DNA of 64,000 bases from Alcaligenes parafaecalis. Lineage in GTDB: Bacteria > Pseudomonadota > Gammaproteobacteria > Burkholderiales > Burkholderiaceae_B. Below, in pieces: positions 1 through 8,972 of the stretch. The stretch is taken from assembly GCF_026344135.1 (NCBI RefSeq), contig NZ_JAPKNA010000002.1, positions 620,001-684,000 on the forward strand. Reading direction: 5' to 3'. Position numbers and translations under genes: made by a program. The stretch's first letter is position 1. Every line of letters starts with the position of its first letter. Under the pieces are notes generated by a model. The model was given only the letters and a program-made list of their open reading frames with translations. It did no database searches and was not told the DNA's origin.

Positions 1-2
1 AG

Positions 3-2909
3 CTCCCGCTTGCCGAGGTTGTGGTGGGACCTATCACCTTTGATACCGCTGCGCTTCGGCCTAGCCAGCTTCCCTTGAATGACCAAGCAGATTATTCAGC
101 TGTTATGTTCCATGAGTTTGGCCATACGTTGGGGATGATCGGTGTTGCATACGACTACTTGGGGCCAGGGTCGAATACGCCTTACATACGGCCAAGTCTG
201 ACATCCTGGGCGCAGGGTTTGCGCGATGACAATGGCAATGAGGCCCGGCCCGGACAGGCGATTCTGTGTTCGATGTGCAATAACGCTTACGATCCGGACG
301 CGTTTGATCTGCGCAAGGACCAAGGCTATTTCACGGGCCAGCATGTGCAGGAAGTGCTGGACGGTGCCATGCCTGGCATCCCGGTTCGGATCTTGGGTTA
401 TCAGGGTAAGCAGCCGGTCTATGTGGACACTGACTACATGGGGCATTCGGAGTTGCGCAACAGTTTGATGAGCCACCAGTCTTATCGCAATTACACCAAT
501 ATGATGGAAGCGGAGCTGGCATCCTTGCAGGATATGGGCTTGCAGATCGACCGGCGCAATTTTTATGGCTATTCCGTCTACGGCGATGGGCTCACTCTGA
601 CCAGCAAGAATGGTTTTTTCGCTCGTAATAGCGAAGGGACTGCTTACCTGCCGGGCCAGTACAACCAGGCGACTCAAGGCGTGGGGCTGCATATTTATGG
701 TGAGCGCAACACCCTGACCCAGGCGGCAGATTTGTTGAGTGCGGGCCCAGGTGGGGTGGGTGTGCGCGTGGATGGTAGCGAGAGCACGCTCATCATTCCC
801 GAAAGTACCCGTATTCATGCACAAGGCTGGTATGGCCGTGGCCTGCAGTTCAGCTACGGTCGTGAACACACGATTGTCCAGCGGGGCGAAGTGCGTGCTG
901 AGGGCGAAGACGGCGTCGCTGCGCTGTTCGACTTTGGCAATAATGTGATGGGTAATTTTGCGGATGGTCTTGAGGGCGGGGACTATCGTGGCTCCTGGCT
1001 CTTGAATTACCGAGGTACCCTGGTTCCTGCCGAGAGTTTGCCTTTGGCTTTGCAGGGCGCACTGATCAAGGACTACCATTTAGCCGGTCTTTTGTCGGGC
1101 AAGAAAGCCGCTATCCAGATTTCCAGGAATGCCCAGGTTGAGAATATCAATATCATGCAGGGAGCCCGGATTCAGGGCGATATCCTGTCTGACTATTCCA
1201 CTCGTCAAAGCAATGGCGAGCTGTTTGTCACCCATGTGAATTTCGGGCAAAAGGCAGATGCACAAGGGCGTGCCACGCTACAGGCCGATCCCGATTTCCG
1301 CCTGCGTTACGACGGCAATATTCAGGGCGTGGACAATTTGGCCGTGGTGGTTGCCGGGGGCGAAAGCTCGCTGAACGGCCAGCATCAACTGCATGGCCTG
1401 CGTGTGGATGCAGGCGCTACCTTAAGCGGCAATAGCAGTTACGCCATCAACCCGGAAGGCAATTTCAGTAACCACGGCACCTTGAGTCCGGGCAACTCCT
1501 TTGGTCAGATGACGATTCAGGGGGATTTTGTTCAGGCGCCCGAAGGCCGCATTCTGATCGAGGCGGACACTCGCCAGCATGATCGTATTGAGGTTCAGGG
1601 ACTGGCCCAGCTAGCCGGTGAATTGAAGCTGCAATTGCAGCCTGACTGGTATGCCGATGGCTGGTCCTTGAGCCAGAATACGGTCTTTCAGGCCACACAG
1701 ACCCAGGGTGGTTTTGAGATGCTGACCGCCAGCCTGAACTCGCCCAGCCTGAGCGTGCATGTGAATAACGGTGGCTGGTCGGTCAGCCGTCAGACAGCGG
1801 CTTACTCGCCCTATGCAGTGAATCCTAATGCGAGCACTGTGGGTCGTAGTCTGGAGCAGGCTTCCACTGACAATCAGCGCCCCTTGGCCTCTATCTACCA
1901 GGCCTTGGACTTCTCCAGTGCGGATGGCAGCGAGATTGGTGATGCACTCAATCAGCTAAGTGCCGGTGCTTATGGTGCTCAGTTGGCGGCCAGCTTGCGT
2001 CGAGAGCAGTTGGTGTCCGAGCAACTGCGTCAGCGCCCTGGTCTGGGCAAGGATGGCTGGCAGACTTTCATCCAGCCTTTTGGTGGTCGTTATCACTGGC
2101 AGTTAAGCAGCAATGATGTAGACCACCGCAGTCAGACTTATGGGGTCGTGTTCGGTGCGGAACATCGCGCTGCAGGCAGTGATTGGAGCTTGGGTGCCCA
2201 TGCGACTGCCAATGAGCAAAGCTTGAATATAGATGCCCCTTATCAGGCTAAAAGCACGCTGACGGGATTGGGGGCCGGTGTGCATGCCTTGTACCGTGCT
2301 GATGCTCGTGAGGGTTGGACAGGTCTGGCGCAAGTCCGTATGGGCTTGGAGCAGGGTAAGCTGAACCGACGTATCGCGTTTTCAGACTATCAGGCCAATC
2401 CCAAATCTGACTGGACTGGCCATACCTTTGCAGCGGGTGTTCAGACAGCCTATAACTGGCCCTTGGGCGAGGCAGGCAGCATAGGTCCGGTTTTGGCTTT
2501 GGACTATCTGCGTTACAGCCGCCCTGGTTTAAGTGAAGAGGGTGATGCGGGTAGCCGTTTGCAGCTGGATTCGACCCGCGCTCATTCCTTGCAAGCGTCG
2601 CTGGGTCTGGCTGTCAGTCAGGCTTGGGAATTGAAGCAGGGTCGTCGTTTACAGGCTGAGGTGTCCGCATCCTGGGAACAGGCCTTGCTGGGCCGCAAGC
2701 AGACACAGTACGCACAGTTTGAAGCTTCACCACAGACAGGTTTTGATGGTCGCTATGCTCGTGTCGATAGTCATGCGCTGGCCTTGCGGGCGGGCTTGAC
2801 GCTGCAAAGCTCCGAGCGTTTGCGTTTTGGGGTGTCTGCGGGGACCCGTTTGCTGGGTAATAGCCGAGCCGATATTTCTGGCAATGTGTCGCTGAACTGG
2901 GCGTTCTAA
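3..2909 (+). CDS. Autotransporter with metalloprotease-like passenger (5' partial)
   Basis: The reading frame is open to the left edge, so the true start and the signal peptide lie outside the window. Near the visible N-terminus is HEFGHTLGM, codons from base 111, which fits the zinc-binding HExxH motif of metallopeptidases. The middle is a long Gly/Asn-rich, repetitive stretch typical of a beta-helical passenger. The last 280 or so residues, from about base 2060, alternate polar and hydrophobic residues and end in ...LNWAF, with the C-terminal aromatic residue expected of a type V autotransporter barrel inserted by BAM. The likely role is a surface-exposed or secreted protease. Substrate and cleavage state cannot be read. 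The stop codon overlaps that of the convergent gene by a few bases. Confidence 0.8.
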   Translation, partial: LPLAEVVVGPITFDTAALRPSQLPLNDQADYSAVMFHEFGHTLGMIGVAYDYLGPGSNTPYIRPSLTSWAQGLRDDNGNEARPGQAILCSMCNNAYDPDAFDLRKDQGYFTGQHVQEVLDGAMPGIPVRILGYQGKQPVYVDTDYMGHSELRNSLMSHQSYRNYTNMMEAELASLQDMGLQIDRRNFYGYSVYGDGLTLTSKNGFFARNSEGTAYLPGQYNQATQGVGLHIYGERNTLTQAADLLSAGPGGVGVRVDGSESTLIIPESTRIHAQGWYGRGLQFSYGREHTIVQRGEVRAEGEDGVAALFDFGNNVMGNFADGLEGGDYRGSWLLNYRGTLVPAESLPLALQGALIKDYHLAGLLSGKKAAIQISRNAQVENINIMQGARIQGDILSDYSTRQSNGELFVTHVNFGQKADAQGRATLQADPDFRLRYDGNIQGVDNLAVVVAGGESSLNGQHQLHGLRVDAGATLSGNSSYAINPEGNFSNHGTLSPGNSFGQMTIQGDFVQAPEGRILIEADTRQHDRIEVQGLAQLAGELKLQLQPDWYADGWSLSQNTVFQATQTQGGFEMLTASLNSPSLSVHVNNGGWSVSRQTAAYSPYAVNPNASTVGRSLEQASTDNQRPLASIYQALDFSSADGSEIGDALNQLSAGAYGAQLAASLRREQLVSEQLRQRPGLGKDGWQTFIQPFGGRYHWQLSSNDVDHRSQTYGVVFGAEHRAAGSDWSLGAHATANEQSLNIDAPYQAKSTLTGLGAGVHALYRADAREGWTGLAQVRMGLEQGKLNRRIAFSDYQANPKSDWTGHTFAAGVQTAYNWPLGEAGSIGPVLALDYLRYSRPGLSEEGDAGSRLQLDSTRAHSLQASLGLAVSQAWELKQGRRLQAEVSASWEQALLGRKQTQYAQFEASPQTGFDGRYARVDSHALALRAGLTLQSSERLRFGVSAGTRLLGNSRADISGNVSLNWAF

Positions 2910-3451
2910 GCTCGGTTAGTCGGGGTGGCTGTCTGACGGCTGCTCTCGAACCAGTCCCACAGTGCCTGACGCTCGGGCGTCAGTTCCACCGCCAGGCCAC
3001 CCGTAAACTCTCGCCACGCAGGCAGGTAAGTGTGGGCCACAACGGTCAGTACCGGGTAGCCCTGGTCGATCAAGGCCATGATCTCGTTGTTAAATCCCTG
3101 GCCGTCCGCTTCCATAATTCCAAAGCGATTCACAATCACCAGATCGGCGGGGCTTTCCAGCGCCTGCCGCAGCACTTCGCTGGCCTCCAGCAAGGCGCCA
3201 ATATCCAGGCAACAGGCTGTGGATTCCGAACCCAGATTCTGGGTGATGGGATAGAGCGTGCCCTTGTCCAGATCCTGCACGGTACGCAGGCTATGGTCTT
3301 CCTTCTGAATTTCCGGGCCCTGCACCAGACCACAAACGCGGTAGTTCTTCGCGCGCAATTCCTGCACGAATTCCAGCAGCAAGGCGTCGGCGCTGCCTTT
3401 GCCTGCATGCACGATGGCCGCAAGGGCCAAGGGCGTAGAAGGGGTGTCCAT
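2906..3451 (-). CDS. DUF2478 family protein (NTPase-like)
   Basis: A protein of 181 residues. The start was placed at the ATG giving MDTPSTPLAL, because a GGAG lies about 10 bases upstream; the frame stays open another 120 codons, but that extension is low-complexity and unlike coding sequence. The N-terminus (AAIVHAGKGSADALLLEF) has a degenerate P-loop-like beginning, followed by CGLVQG and, later, DLVIVNRFGIMEADGQG. These fit DUF2478, a family of small P-loop-like proteins often met near molybdenum-related genes. Its biochemical role is not established. It is convergent with the autotransporter gene and has no obvious operon partner here. Confidence 0.6.
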   Translation of the reverse strand: MDTPSTPLALAAIVHAGKGSADALLLEFVQELRAKNYRVCGLVQGPEIQKEDHSLRTVQDLDKGTLYPITQNLGSESTACCLDIGALLEASEVLRQALESPADLVIVNRFGIMEADGQGFNNEIMALIDQGYPVLTVVAHTYLPAWREFTGGLAVELTPERQALWDWFESSRQTATPTNRA

Positions 3452-3734
3452 CGGGGTTTGGCTCCGGGGGTAGAAAGAGGGGCAAGGCTCTTTGTACACG
3501 CTTTTGACCTGTGCTGGAAAGCAGAAAAACCCCTGTGCTGCTGGCCGGTATTCGGCCTGGGCTGGTAGCGGGCTGGTTGTTGAGGGTTCAAGTCTGCAAG
3601 CCCGCCTGGCTGCATGTCTGATGGGAATGTTGCGAAAGCCGCTTGCTGCTTTGCTATACGGGCTTGTCTGGCTATGGTGCAGCCCGGTTCCATGAGACAA
3701 TTCATGCACTTTTAGTGATTGATGGGATATTCGA

Positions 3735-4484
3735 TTGGACAAGACTTTTGTTAAGGGCCTGGTGCTCCTGGAAGCCCTGGCCAAGCACGAACGAGGCTCG
3801 GGTGTGACCGAGCTGGCCAATCAACTGATGCTCAATAAAAGCAATGTGCATCGTCTGTTGCAAGCGCTGGTTCACCAGGGCTTTGCGCGCAAGAATGAAG
3901 ACACCGGGCGCTACGAGCTGAGCATGAAGCTCTGGGAACTGGGCTCGGGCCTGGCTAACCGTCTGGATGTACGCGTGGAGGCCTTGCCCTTCATGAAAGA
4001 GTTGGCCGAGCAAACCCAGGAAACGGTGCATTTGTCCCTGCTGGACGGGGTAGAGGTGCTGTATATCGAAAAGATAGACAGCCCGCAGCCTGTGCGTGCC
4101 TACACCACGGTGGGCGGCCGCTCGCCCGCGCAATGTGTGGCAACTGGCAAGGCTTTGCTGGCCTGGGCCAGTGAAGACACCTTGAATCTGGTCAAGAACC
4201 GCCTCAAGCCTTATACGCCTCGCAGTCTGGTCAAGTTTGGTGATTTGCGCCGTGAACTGGAGCAGGTGCGCGAGCAAGGTTATGCGATTAACCGTGGCGA
4301 GTGGCGTGAGCAGGTCGTGGGTGCGGCTGCACCTATTTACGATAGTCGGGGAATGGTGGTGGCGGCTTTGGGTATTTCCGGGCCTGCCGAGCGTCTGGAA
4401 GAGGCCCGATTGATTCAGGCTGGGAAAACCTTGATGGTGGCAGCAGCGCAGATCTCACGCCGTTTGGGTTATAGCGGTCGCTAA
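3735..4484 (+). CDS. IclR-family transcriptional regulator
   Basis: A 249-residue protein. A winged helix-turn-helix occupies roughly residues 1-65 (GVTELANQLMLNKSNVHRLLQAL), and the IclR effector domain follows from about residue 80. The start is TTG: an in-frame stop lies five codons upstream and no ATG is available. IclR proteins commonly control aromatic or short-acid catabolic operons and bind palindromes in divergent promoters. This gene sits at the left end of an acyl-CoA catabolic locus, and two related palindromes lie in the divergent promoter at 7.6-7.9 kb, so it is the natural candidate regulator. That link is inferred from position only. Confidence 0.85.
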   Translation: MDKTFVKGLVLLEALAKHERGSGVTELANQLMLNKSNVHRLLQALVHQGFARKNEDTGRYELSMKLWELGSGLANRLDVRVEALPFMKELAEQTQETVHLSLLDGVEVLYIEKIDSPQPVRAYTTVGGRSPAQCVATGKALLAWASEDTLNLVKNRLKPYTPRSLVKFGDLRRELEQVREQGYAINRGEWREQVVGAAAPIYDSRGMVVAALGISGPAERLEEARLIQAGKTLMVAAAQISRRLGYSGR

Positions 4485-4575
4485 GCCGTTCTAGAAGACA
4501 GGTTCCGGGCTGGATGAAACAGCCCGGATTTGAACTGCTGCTAAAACTTGGATGCTTCGCCTATGTTTTGTCGCC

Positions 4576-4650
4576 GGGCCGCCCCAAGGCAAAAACTCCC
4601 CCTCGGGGGGCAGCAAGCCGAAGGCGCAGCGTGGGGGCTTTTTTTGGGGC
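4576..4650. terminator. Bidirectional intrinsic terminator
   Basis: A GC-rich region with GCCCC...GGGGC and CCCCC...GTGGGGG complementary arms, followed on the plus strand by a run of seven T. It separates the IclR gene from the convergent crotonase gene. Its wording (cccctcggggggcagc...) resembles an intergenic sequence I recall as common in Burkholderiales genomes, so it may also be a dispersed repeat. Confidence 0.65.
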
Positions 4651-4666
4651 AGTTCAATATCAGTGT

Positions 4667-5419
4667 TCAAGATTTTGCAGCCTGCCTGAAGGACGCAATT
4701 CTTTGCTTGAGACCGGGTGCGGAAGCAGAGCGCACCAGGGCCGCCATATCCCGATCCGCCTGTTCCGGGCAACCCGTTAACTGATGCAGATAGGCGCGAC
4801 TGCTCGCGTCCAGCAAGCCCGCGGTTTCTTGAGCTTGTGCGATGACAGCAGGCCATGCGTCAGGCTCTTGTATGCCTTCAATAAAGCCCAGTTGCTCCGC
4901 TTTGGCGGCATCAAAAACCTGGCTGCCTGCCAGGAGCTGATGAGCTTGCTGGCCGCCAATCAAGGCCGCCAGTCTGCCGGTTCCCAGTGCCAGACCAAAT
5001 TGCAGTCCAGGCATGCGAAAACGAGCATCCGCGCTGGCGACGCGTTGACGGCAGACGGCAATCAAATCTACGCCAGCGCCGAAGTTTTGCCCATGCGCCA
5101 GGGCCAGGGTGGCGCAAGGTGTATGGGCCAGCCTCTGCAAGAGGGTTTCGATGCGGATGAAGCGCAGCACCAGATCCCCCTCGCTTTGTTGCTCGTAGTC
5201 GCTGAAGTCAAAACCGGCACTGAAGTTGCGGCCTTCACCCCGCAATATCAGCAGATCGGCCTGGGCCTGTTCCGCAGCCTGCACGGCTGCGATCAAGGCT
5301 TCTACCAGATCGGCCGACAAGGCATTGCGCTTGTCGGGCCGGTTCAGTGTCAGGGTCCAGACTTTGCCTGCGCAGTCCACGTTCAGGCTGGGACTGCGGC
5401 TGCAATACGACGCTGTCAT
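4667..5419 (-). CDS. Enoyl-CoA hydratase/isomerase family protein (atypical active site)
   Basis: A 250-residue crotonase-fold protein. The two oxyanion-hole segments are recognisable (NFSAGFDF and HGQNFGAGVDL). The segment that normally supplies a catalytic Glu (PExxLG) reads MPGLQFGLALG, so this Glu is replaced by Gly. The protein may therefore be a thioesterase, isomerase or other crotonase variant rather than a classical hydratase. Its ATG overlaps the stop of the CoA-transferase gene by 3-4 bases, so the two are translationally coupled and follow the acuI-like gene in one minus-strand operon. The substrate is presumably the CoA ester made by the neighbouring transferase. Confidence 0.75.
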   Translation of the reverse strand: MTASYCSRSPSLNVDCAGKVWTLTLNRPDKRNALSADLVEALIAAVQAAEQAQADLLILRGEGRNFSAGFDFSDYEQQSEGDLVLRFIRIETLLQRLAHTPCATLALAHGQNFGAGVDLIAVCRQRVASADARFRMPGLQFGLALGTGRLAALIGGQQAHQLLAGSQVFDAAKAEQLGFIEGIQEPDAWPAVIAQAQETAGLLDASSRAYLHQLTGCPEQADRDMAALVRSASAPGLKQRIASFRQAAKS

Positions 5420-6567
5420 GGGGTGACTCCGTGCAAGATGCTGTCGTTATGCTCGCCCAGCGCGGGTGGCGCCAGACGGATGGGTAGGCCCACACCATTG
5501 ATGCGCAAAGGCGAGACAAAGGTGCGGGTGTCCGTATCCGTGCCCGGCAGGCGAATGTTTTGCACCCATTCCATGTGCTCGACTTGCGGGTCGCGCAAGA
5601 CGTCGGAATAGCGGTTGATGGGGCTGCACGGCACGCCTTGGGCACGGAATTGCGCCAGCCAATGTTCGGAGTCGTGCTGAGCAAAAATGGCTTCCAGCAA
5701 TTCACGCAAGGCGTCTTGATGTTTGGCGCGCAGGGTGGTGCTGGTAAAGCGTTCGTCTTCGCTCAGATCCGGGCGTTCGACAACCTGACAGACGGAGCGC
5801 CACAGCGCATCGTTGCCCGCTGCCATGGCGAAATAACCGCCTTTGCACTGGAAGGCCTGGTAGGGCGCATTGCGTGGGTGGGCGGAACCCAGCTTGTTCG
5901 GGTCGCGACCACTGCCGAAATACTCCGAGGTTTGCAGCGCAGCGATGGCCAAGGTGGTTCCCAGCATGGGCACGTCGATATGTGCGCCCTGGCCGGTGGC
6001 GCGGGCCTGTGGCAAGGCGGCACTGATGGCAAAAGCGGCATACAAACCGGCTGCAAAGTCCGCCAGCGGAACCCCGCATTTAACGGGGGCGCCACCTGCT
6101 TCGCCGGTGACACTCATCACGCCGCTCATGGCCTGAATGGTCAGGTCAAAGCCGCCTTCCTGCGAGCGAGGGCCGCTTTGTCCATAGGCGGAAATCGAGC
6201 AGTACAGCAGTCTGGGGTTCAGGGCTTTCAGGCTCTCGTAGTCCAGCCCTAAACGCTGCATGACGCCGGGTCGGTTGTTCTCCAGCAAGACGTCGGCATC
6301 CAGCACCAGTTGACGTGCCTTGGCCACATCTTCGGGGTTCTTCAAATCCAGCGTGACCGAGCGCTTGTTGCGGTTCAGCGAAGCGAAGTTCTCGCTATAC
6401 CCTTGGTTGATGGGCGGCCAGCTTCGTAAGGTGTCACCCCCTTTAGGGTGTTCGATTTTGATGACGTCGGCCCCCATATCGGCCAACAACATACCGCAGT
6501 ACGGGCCAGCGGCCACATTGCAAAATTCCAGTATCCGAACCCCGTTCAGGGGCAATGTCGTATCCAT
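5416..6567 (-). CDS. CaiB/BaiF (family III) CoA-transferase
   Basis: 383 residues, the usual length of the family. The N-terminus (LNGVRILEFCNVAAGPYCGMLLADMGADVIKIEHPKGGD, broken here for reference only) and the NRNKRSVTLDLK signature are diagnostic. The conserved Asp of the covalent acyl-CoA mechanism is probably the one in GGFDLTIQAMSG. Such enzymes move CoA from a donor thioester to a free acid. The gene lies 45 bases after the acryloyl-CoA-reductase-like gene and overlaps the crotonase gene, so it probably activates a short carboxylic acid in this locus. Related transferases act on acrylate (AcuN type) or 3-sulfinopropionate in other proteobacteria; the substrate here is not known. Confidence 0.88.
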   Translation of the reverse strand: MDTTLPLNGVRILEFCNVAAGPYCGMLLADMGADVIKIEHPKGGDTLRSWPPINQGYSENFASLNRNKRSVTLDLKNPEDVAKARQLVLDADVLLENNRPGVMQRLGLDYESLKALNPRLLYCSISAYGQSGPRSQEGGFDLTIQAMSGVMSVTGEAGGAPVKCGVPLADFAAGLYAAFAISAALPQARATGQGAHIDVPMLGTTLAIAALQTSEYFGSGRDPNKLGSAHPRNAPYQAFQCKGGYFAMAAGNDALWRSVCQVVERPDLSEDERFTSTTLRAKHQDALRELLEAIFAQHDSEHWLAQFRAQGVPCSPINRYSDVLRDPQVEHMEWVQNIRLPGTDTDTRTFVSPLRINGVGLPIRLAPPALGEHNDSILHGVTP

Positions 6568-6612
6568 GGATCAGCTCCAGAGCGTGATAGGTAGATGGGG
6601 GCCGACAAGGCC

Positions 6613-7599
6613 TTAGGCGTTCACATCAACCACGATGCGGCCGCGTACCTTGCCTTCCAGTAACTGGCCGGCCTGATCAATGGCTTGGGACAGCGTGATG
6701 GTGCTGGCACCGATGCGCTCCAGGGCTTCGATAGACAAATGCTTGGCCAGCAAATCCCAGGCCGCCAGACGCTCAGGCTTGGGGCAATGCACGCTGTCCA
6801 CGCCAATCAACTGCACACCGCGCAGAATGAAGGGGGCCACGGAAGCAGGGAAGTCCATGCCCTGAGCCAGACCGCATGCGGCGACTGCGCCCAGGTATTG
6901 GGTGCCTGCGACAACATTGGCCAGCGTGTGGCTACCGACGCTGTCGATGGCACCGGCCCAGCGTTCCTTGCCTAGCGGTTTACCGGGTTCGCTCAAGGTG
7001 TTGCGGTCCACAATTTCGTTGGCACCCAGTGCTTTCAGGTAGCTTTCCTCTTGGGGGCGGCCCGTGCTGGCCATCACGGTGTAGCCCAGAGCATGCAACA
7101 GGGCCACGCTGACACTGCCTACGCCACCAGCGGCACCTGTCACCAGAATCGGGCCCTTGTCCGGCGTCACGCCCTGGCGCTGCAAGGCACGTACGCACAG
7201 AGCGGCGGTATAGCCTGCGGTGCCTATCATCATGGCTTGCTGGGTGGAGAAGGCTTCGGGCAGGGGAATCAGCCAGTCGCCCTTGACGCGGGCCTGCTGT
7301 GCCAGACCGCCCCAATGCACTTCGCCCAGGCCCCAGCCATTGAGCACCACTTTCTGACCGGACTTGAAATTCGGGTCGTTGCTGTCAGTCACTGTGCCTG
7401 CGAAATCAATGCCGGGCACCATGGGGAACTGGCGCACCACGGGAGATTTACCCGTCATGGCCAGACCGTCTTTGAAGTTCAGGGTGGAGTAGTCAATGCG
7501 GACGGTAACCTGGCCTTCGGGCAGGGAGGACTCGTCCAGGGATTGCAAGCTGGCTTTGTATTGGCCGTCGGTTTTGTCGATGACGATAGCAGAGAACAT
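6613..7599 (-). CDS. acuI: Acryloyl-CoA reductase-like MDR oxidoreductase (AcuI/YhdH family)
   Basis: 328 residues. The start was set at the ATG giving MFSAIVIDK, preceded by GAAGGAATTC; the longer frame lacks a ribosome site. It shows the medium-chain reductase layout: a GroES-like N-terminal half (STLNFKDGLAMTGKSP, MVPGIDFAGTV) and an NADPH-binding Rossmann half (VTGAAGGVGSVSVALLHALGY). These motifs and the length match the AcuI/YhdH family, which reduces acryloyl-CoA to propionyl-CoA and protects against acrylate. It is the first gene of a minus-strand operon with the CoA-transferase and crotonase genes, consistent with catabolism of acrylate, 3-hydroxypropionate or a C3 organosulfur acid. 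Confidence 0.8.
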   Translation of the reverse strand: MFSAIVIDKTDGQYKASLQSLDESSLPEGQVTVRIDYSTLNFKDGLAMTGKSPVVRQFPMVPGIDFAGTVTDSNDPNFKSGQKVVLNGWGLGEVHWGGLAQQARVKGDWLIPLPEAFSTQQAMMIGTAGYTAALCVRALQRQGVTPDKGPILVTGAAGGVGSVSVALLHALGYTVMASTGRPQEESYLKALGANEIVDRNTLSEPGKPLGKERWAGAIDSVGSHTLANVVAGTQYLGAVAACGLAQGMDFPASVAPFILRGVQLIGVDSVHCPKPERLAAWDLLAKHLSIEALERIGASTITLSQAIDQAGQLLEGKVRGRIVVDVNA

Positions 7600-7630
7600 G
7601 GATGAATTCCTTCGATCAGTTAGGGGTTGT

Positions 7631-7655
7631 GTTCTGATATTTGGAACAGCGTTCT
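7631..7655. promoter_or_regulatory. Candidate IclR operator, acuI-proximal
   Basis: The 12-mer GAACAGCGTTCT (7644-7655) has GAAC/GTTC dyad arms. Just upstream is GTTCTGATATTTGGAAC, whose GTTC and GAAC ends also form a dyad. The same two modules recur, in the other order, at 7878-7901. The site lies 30-60 bases upstream of the acuI-like start codon. The remainder of the divergent gap 7600-7939 is AT-rich and holds no gene. Confidence 0.5.
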
Positions 7656-7877
7656 TAAAAATGACATGCAAAAGCAATGTTTTCATTTTATCCAGAAGCT
7701 CGTTTTGGTCAAGCCCAATGCGACAGGAAGCGGGGACTGGGGAAATCCCGAAGGGGTTTAATAGTTGACACTTGAAATCAAATATCCCACTATTTGAACC
7801 GTTGTCCTAAGTTGCTTGTGTTGTTGCTGTCTGTTGTATTCAAGCCGTTCATACGGCATTTTTAATATCAAAAACAA

Positions 7878-7901
7878 GAACAGCGTTCTATATGTTGGAA
7901 C
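7878..7901. promoter_or_regulatory. Candidate IclR operator, bug-proximal
   Basis: A second exact copy of GAACAGCGTTCT (7878-7889) overlaps GTTCTATATGTTGGAAC (7885-7901), which is close to the 17-mer at 7631. It lies about 40 bases before the Bug receptor start. Two copies flanking a divergent promoter suggest one regulator controls both directions; the neighbouring IclR protein is the likely one. Confidence 0.5.
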
Positions 7902-7939
7902 ACCAAGAGAGGTTCACTCTCACACAGGAGGCAAGGATT

Positions 7940-8938
7940 ATGTTCAGTTCTTTTTTTTCGCGCCAAGGTTTTCTACGCACCGTACTGGCCTCGGGGCTGG
8001 CAGCCATCAGCAGTTTTTCTGCCCCGGCGGCCATCGCGGCCGATACCTATCCCAGCCGTGAAGTGACCTTTGTGGTTCCCTATCCCCCAGGCGGCAACAG
8101 TGACAATCTGGCGCGTCTGTTTGCCGATCGTCTGCGTACCAAGCTGGGCGTTCCCATCGTGATTGAAAACCGACCCGGCGGCACTACCTCGCTGGGTACG
8201 TCTATCGTGGGGCGCGCAAAACCCGATGGCTATACCTTGTTGCTGGCCACCAGCACTGCCTTTACCGTGCTGCCCTACATCCGTGATGTGCCTTACGACC
8301 CGATCAAAGGCTTTGATTTCGTAGGCAGCCTGGCGGGTTATCTGCCCATCATGACGGTCCGTAACGACTTGCCAGTCTCCAATCTGAAAGAATTTGTTGA
8401 GCTGGCCCGCAAAGAGCCCGGCACCCTGACCTATGGCTCGGCAGGTATTGCGTCCGGAGGTCACTTGGCCGGAGAGATTCTGGAAAATGCTGAGAAGCTG
8501 GACTTGTTGCATGTGCCCTTCAAAGGCTCGGCAGACACCATGACGGCATTGATGGGCAATCACATCGACTTCTTTATTGATGGCGTCGGACTGGAACTGG
8601 TGAAAAGCGGCAAGGCCAAAGCCTTGGTGACCTATGCCAGCGTGCGGCATCCCGAATTGCCGGATGTGCCTACACCCAAAGAAGCGGGCTTTGATCTGGC
8701 CCTGCCCTTTGAAGGGTTCTGGGGGCTGGCGGTACCGGCAGGCACTCCTGACGATGTCATGAAGAAACTGGCCAAGGCTACCGAAGAAATCCTGGCCGAG
8801 CCGCAGACCCAGGAGCGTTTCCATCGCATCAGCGTCAGTGCCAGTTGGAAAGACGGTGCGGCCTATACCAAGGATCTGGAACAGAGTCGGGCTTATTACA
8901 GCGAACTGTTCAAGACCATCAAGATGAGCGATGACTAA
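7940..8938 (+). CDS. Bug/TctC-family tripartite tricarboxylate receptor
   Basis: 332 residues. The chosen ATG (MFSSFFSRQGFLR) is preceded by AGGAGG; an upstream in-frame ATG overlaps the operator and lacks a ribosome site. A signal peptide ends near APAAIAA. The mature protein begins TYPSREVTFVVPYPPGGNSDNLAR and contains ENRPGG and PDGYTLLL, the standard Bug signatures. These periplasmic receptors bind carboxylates, and most, like this one, lie away from membrane-component genes. It is divergent from the acuI operon and first in a plus-strand run with the synthetase, crotonase and dioxygenase genes, so it probably recognises the acid used by this locus. Confidence 0.88.
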   Translation: MFSSFFSRQGFLRTVLASGLAAISSFSAPAAIAADTYPSREVTFVVPYPPGGNSDNLARLFADRLRTKLGVPIVIENRPGGTTSLGTSIVGRAKPDGYTLLLATSTAFTVLPYIRDVPYDPIKGFDFVGSLAGYLPIMTVRNDLPVSNLKEFVELARKEPGTLTYGSAGIASGGHLAGEILENAEKLDLLHVPFKGSADTMTALMGNHIDFFIDGVGLELVKSGKAKALVTYASVRHPELPDVPTPKEAGFDLALPFEGFWGLAVPAGTPDDVMKKLAKATEEILAEPQTQERFHRISVSASWKDGAAYTKDLEQSRAYYSELFKTIKMSDD

Positions 8939-8972
8939 ACGCTCACAGAACCACCAACAGGAGACAAACGTG

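Noticed and set aside
5416..7599. DMSP lyase pathway (ddd genes)
   Set aside because: The acuI-like reductase and CoA-transferase recall acrylate genes near dddY, but no DddY, DddD or other DMSP-cleaving enzyme is present in the window.
7892..8938. Upstream ATG start for the Bug receptor at 8 kb
   Set aside because: It lies inside the candidate operator and has no ribosome site, while the ATG at 7940 has AGGAGG and begins a normal signal peptide.
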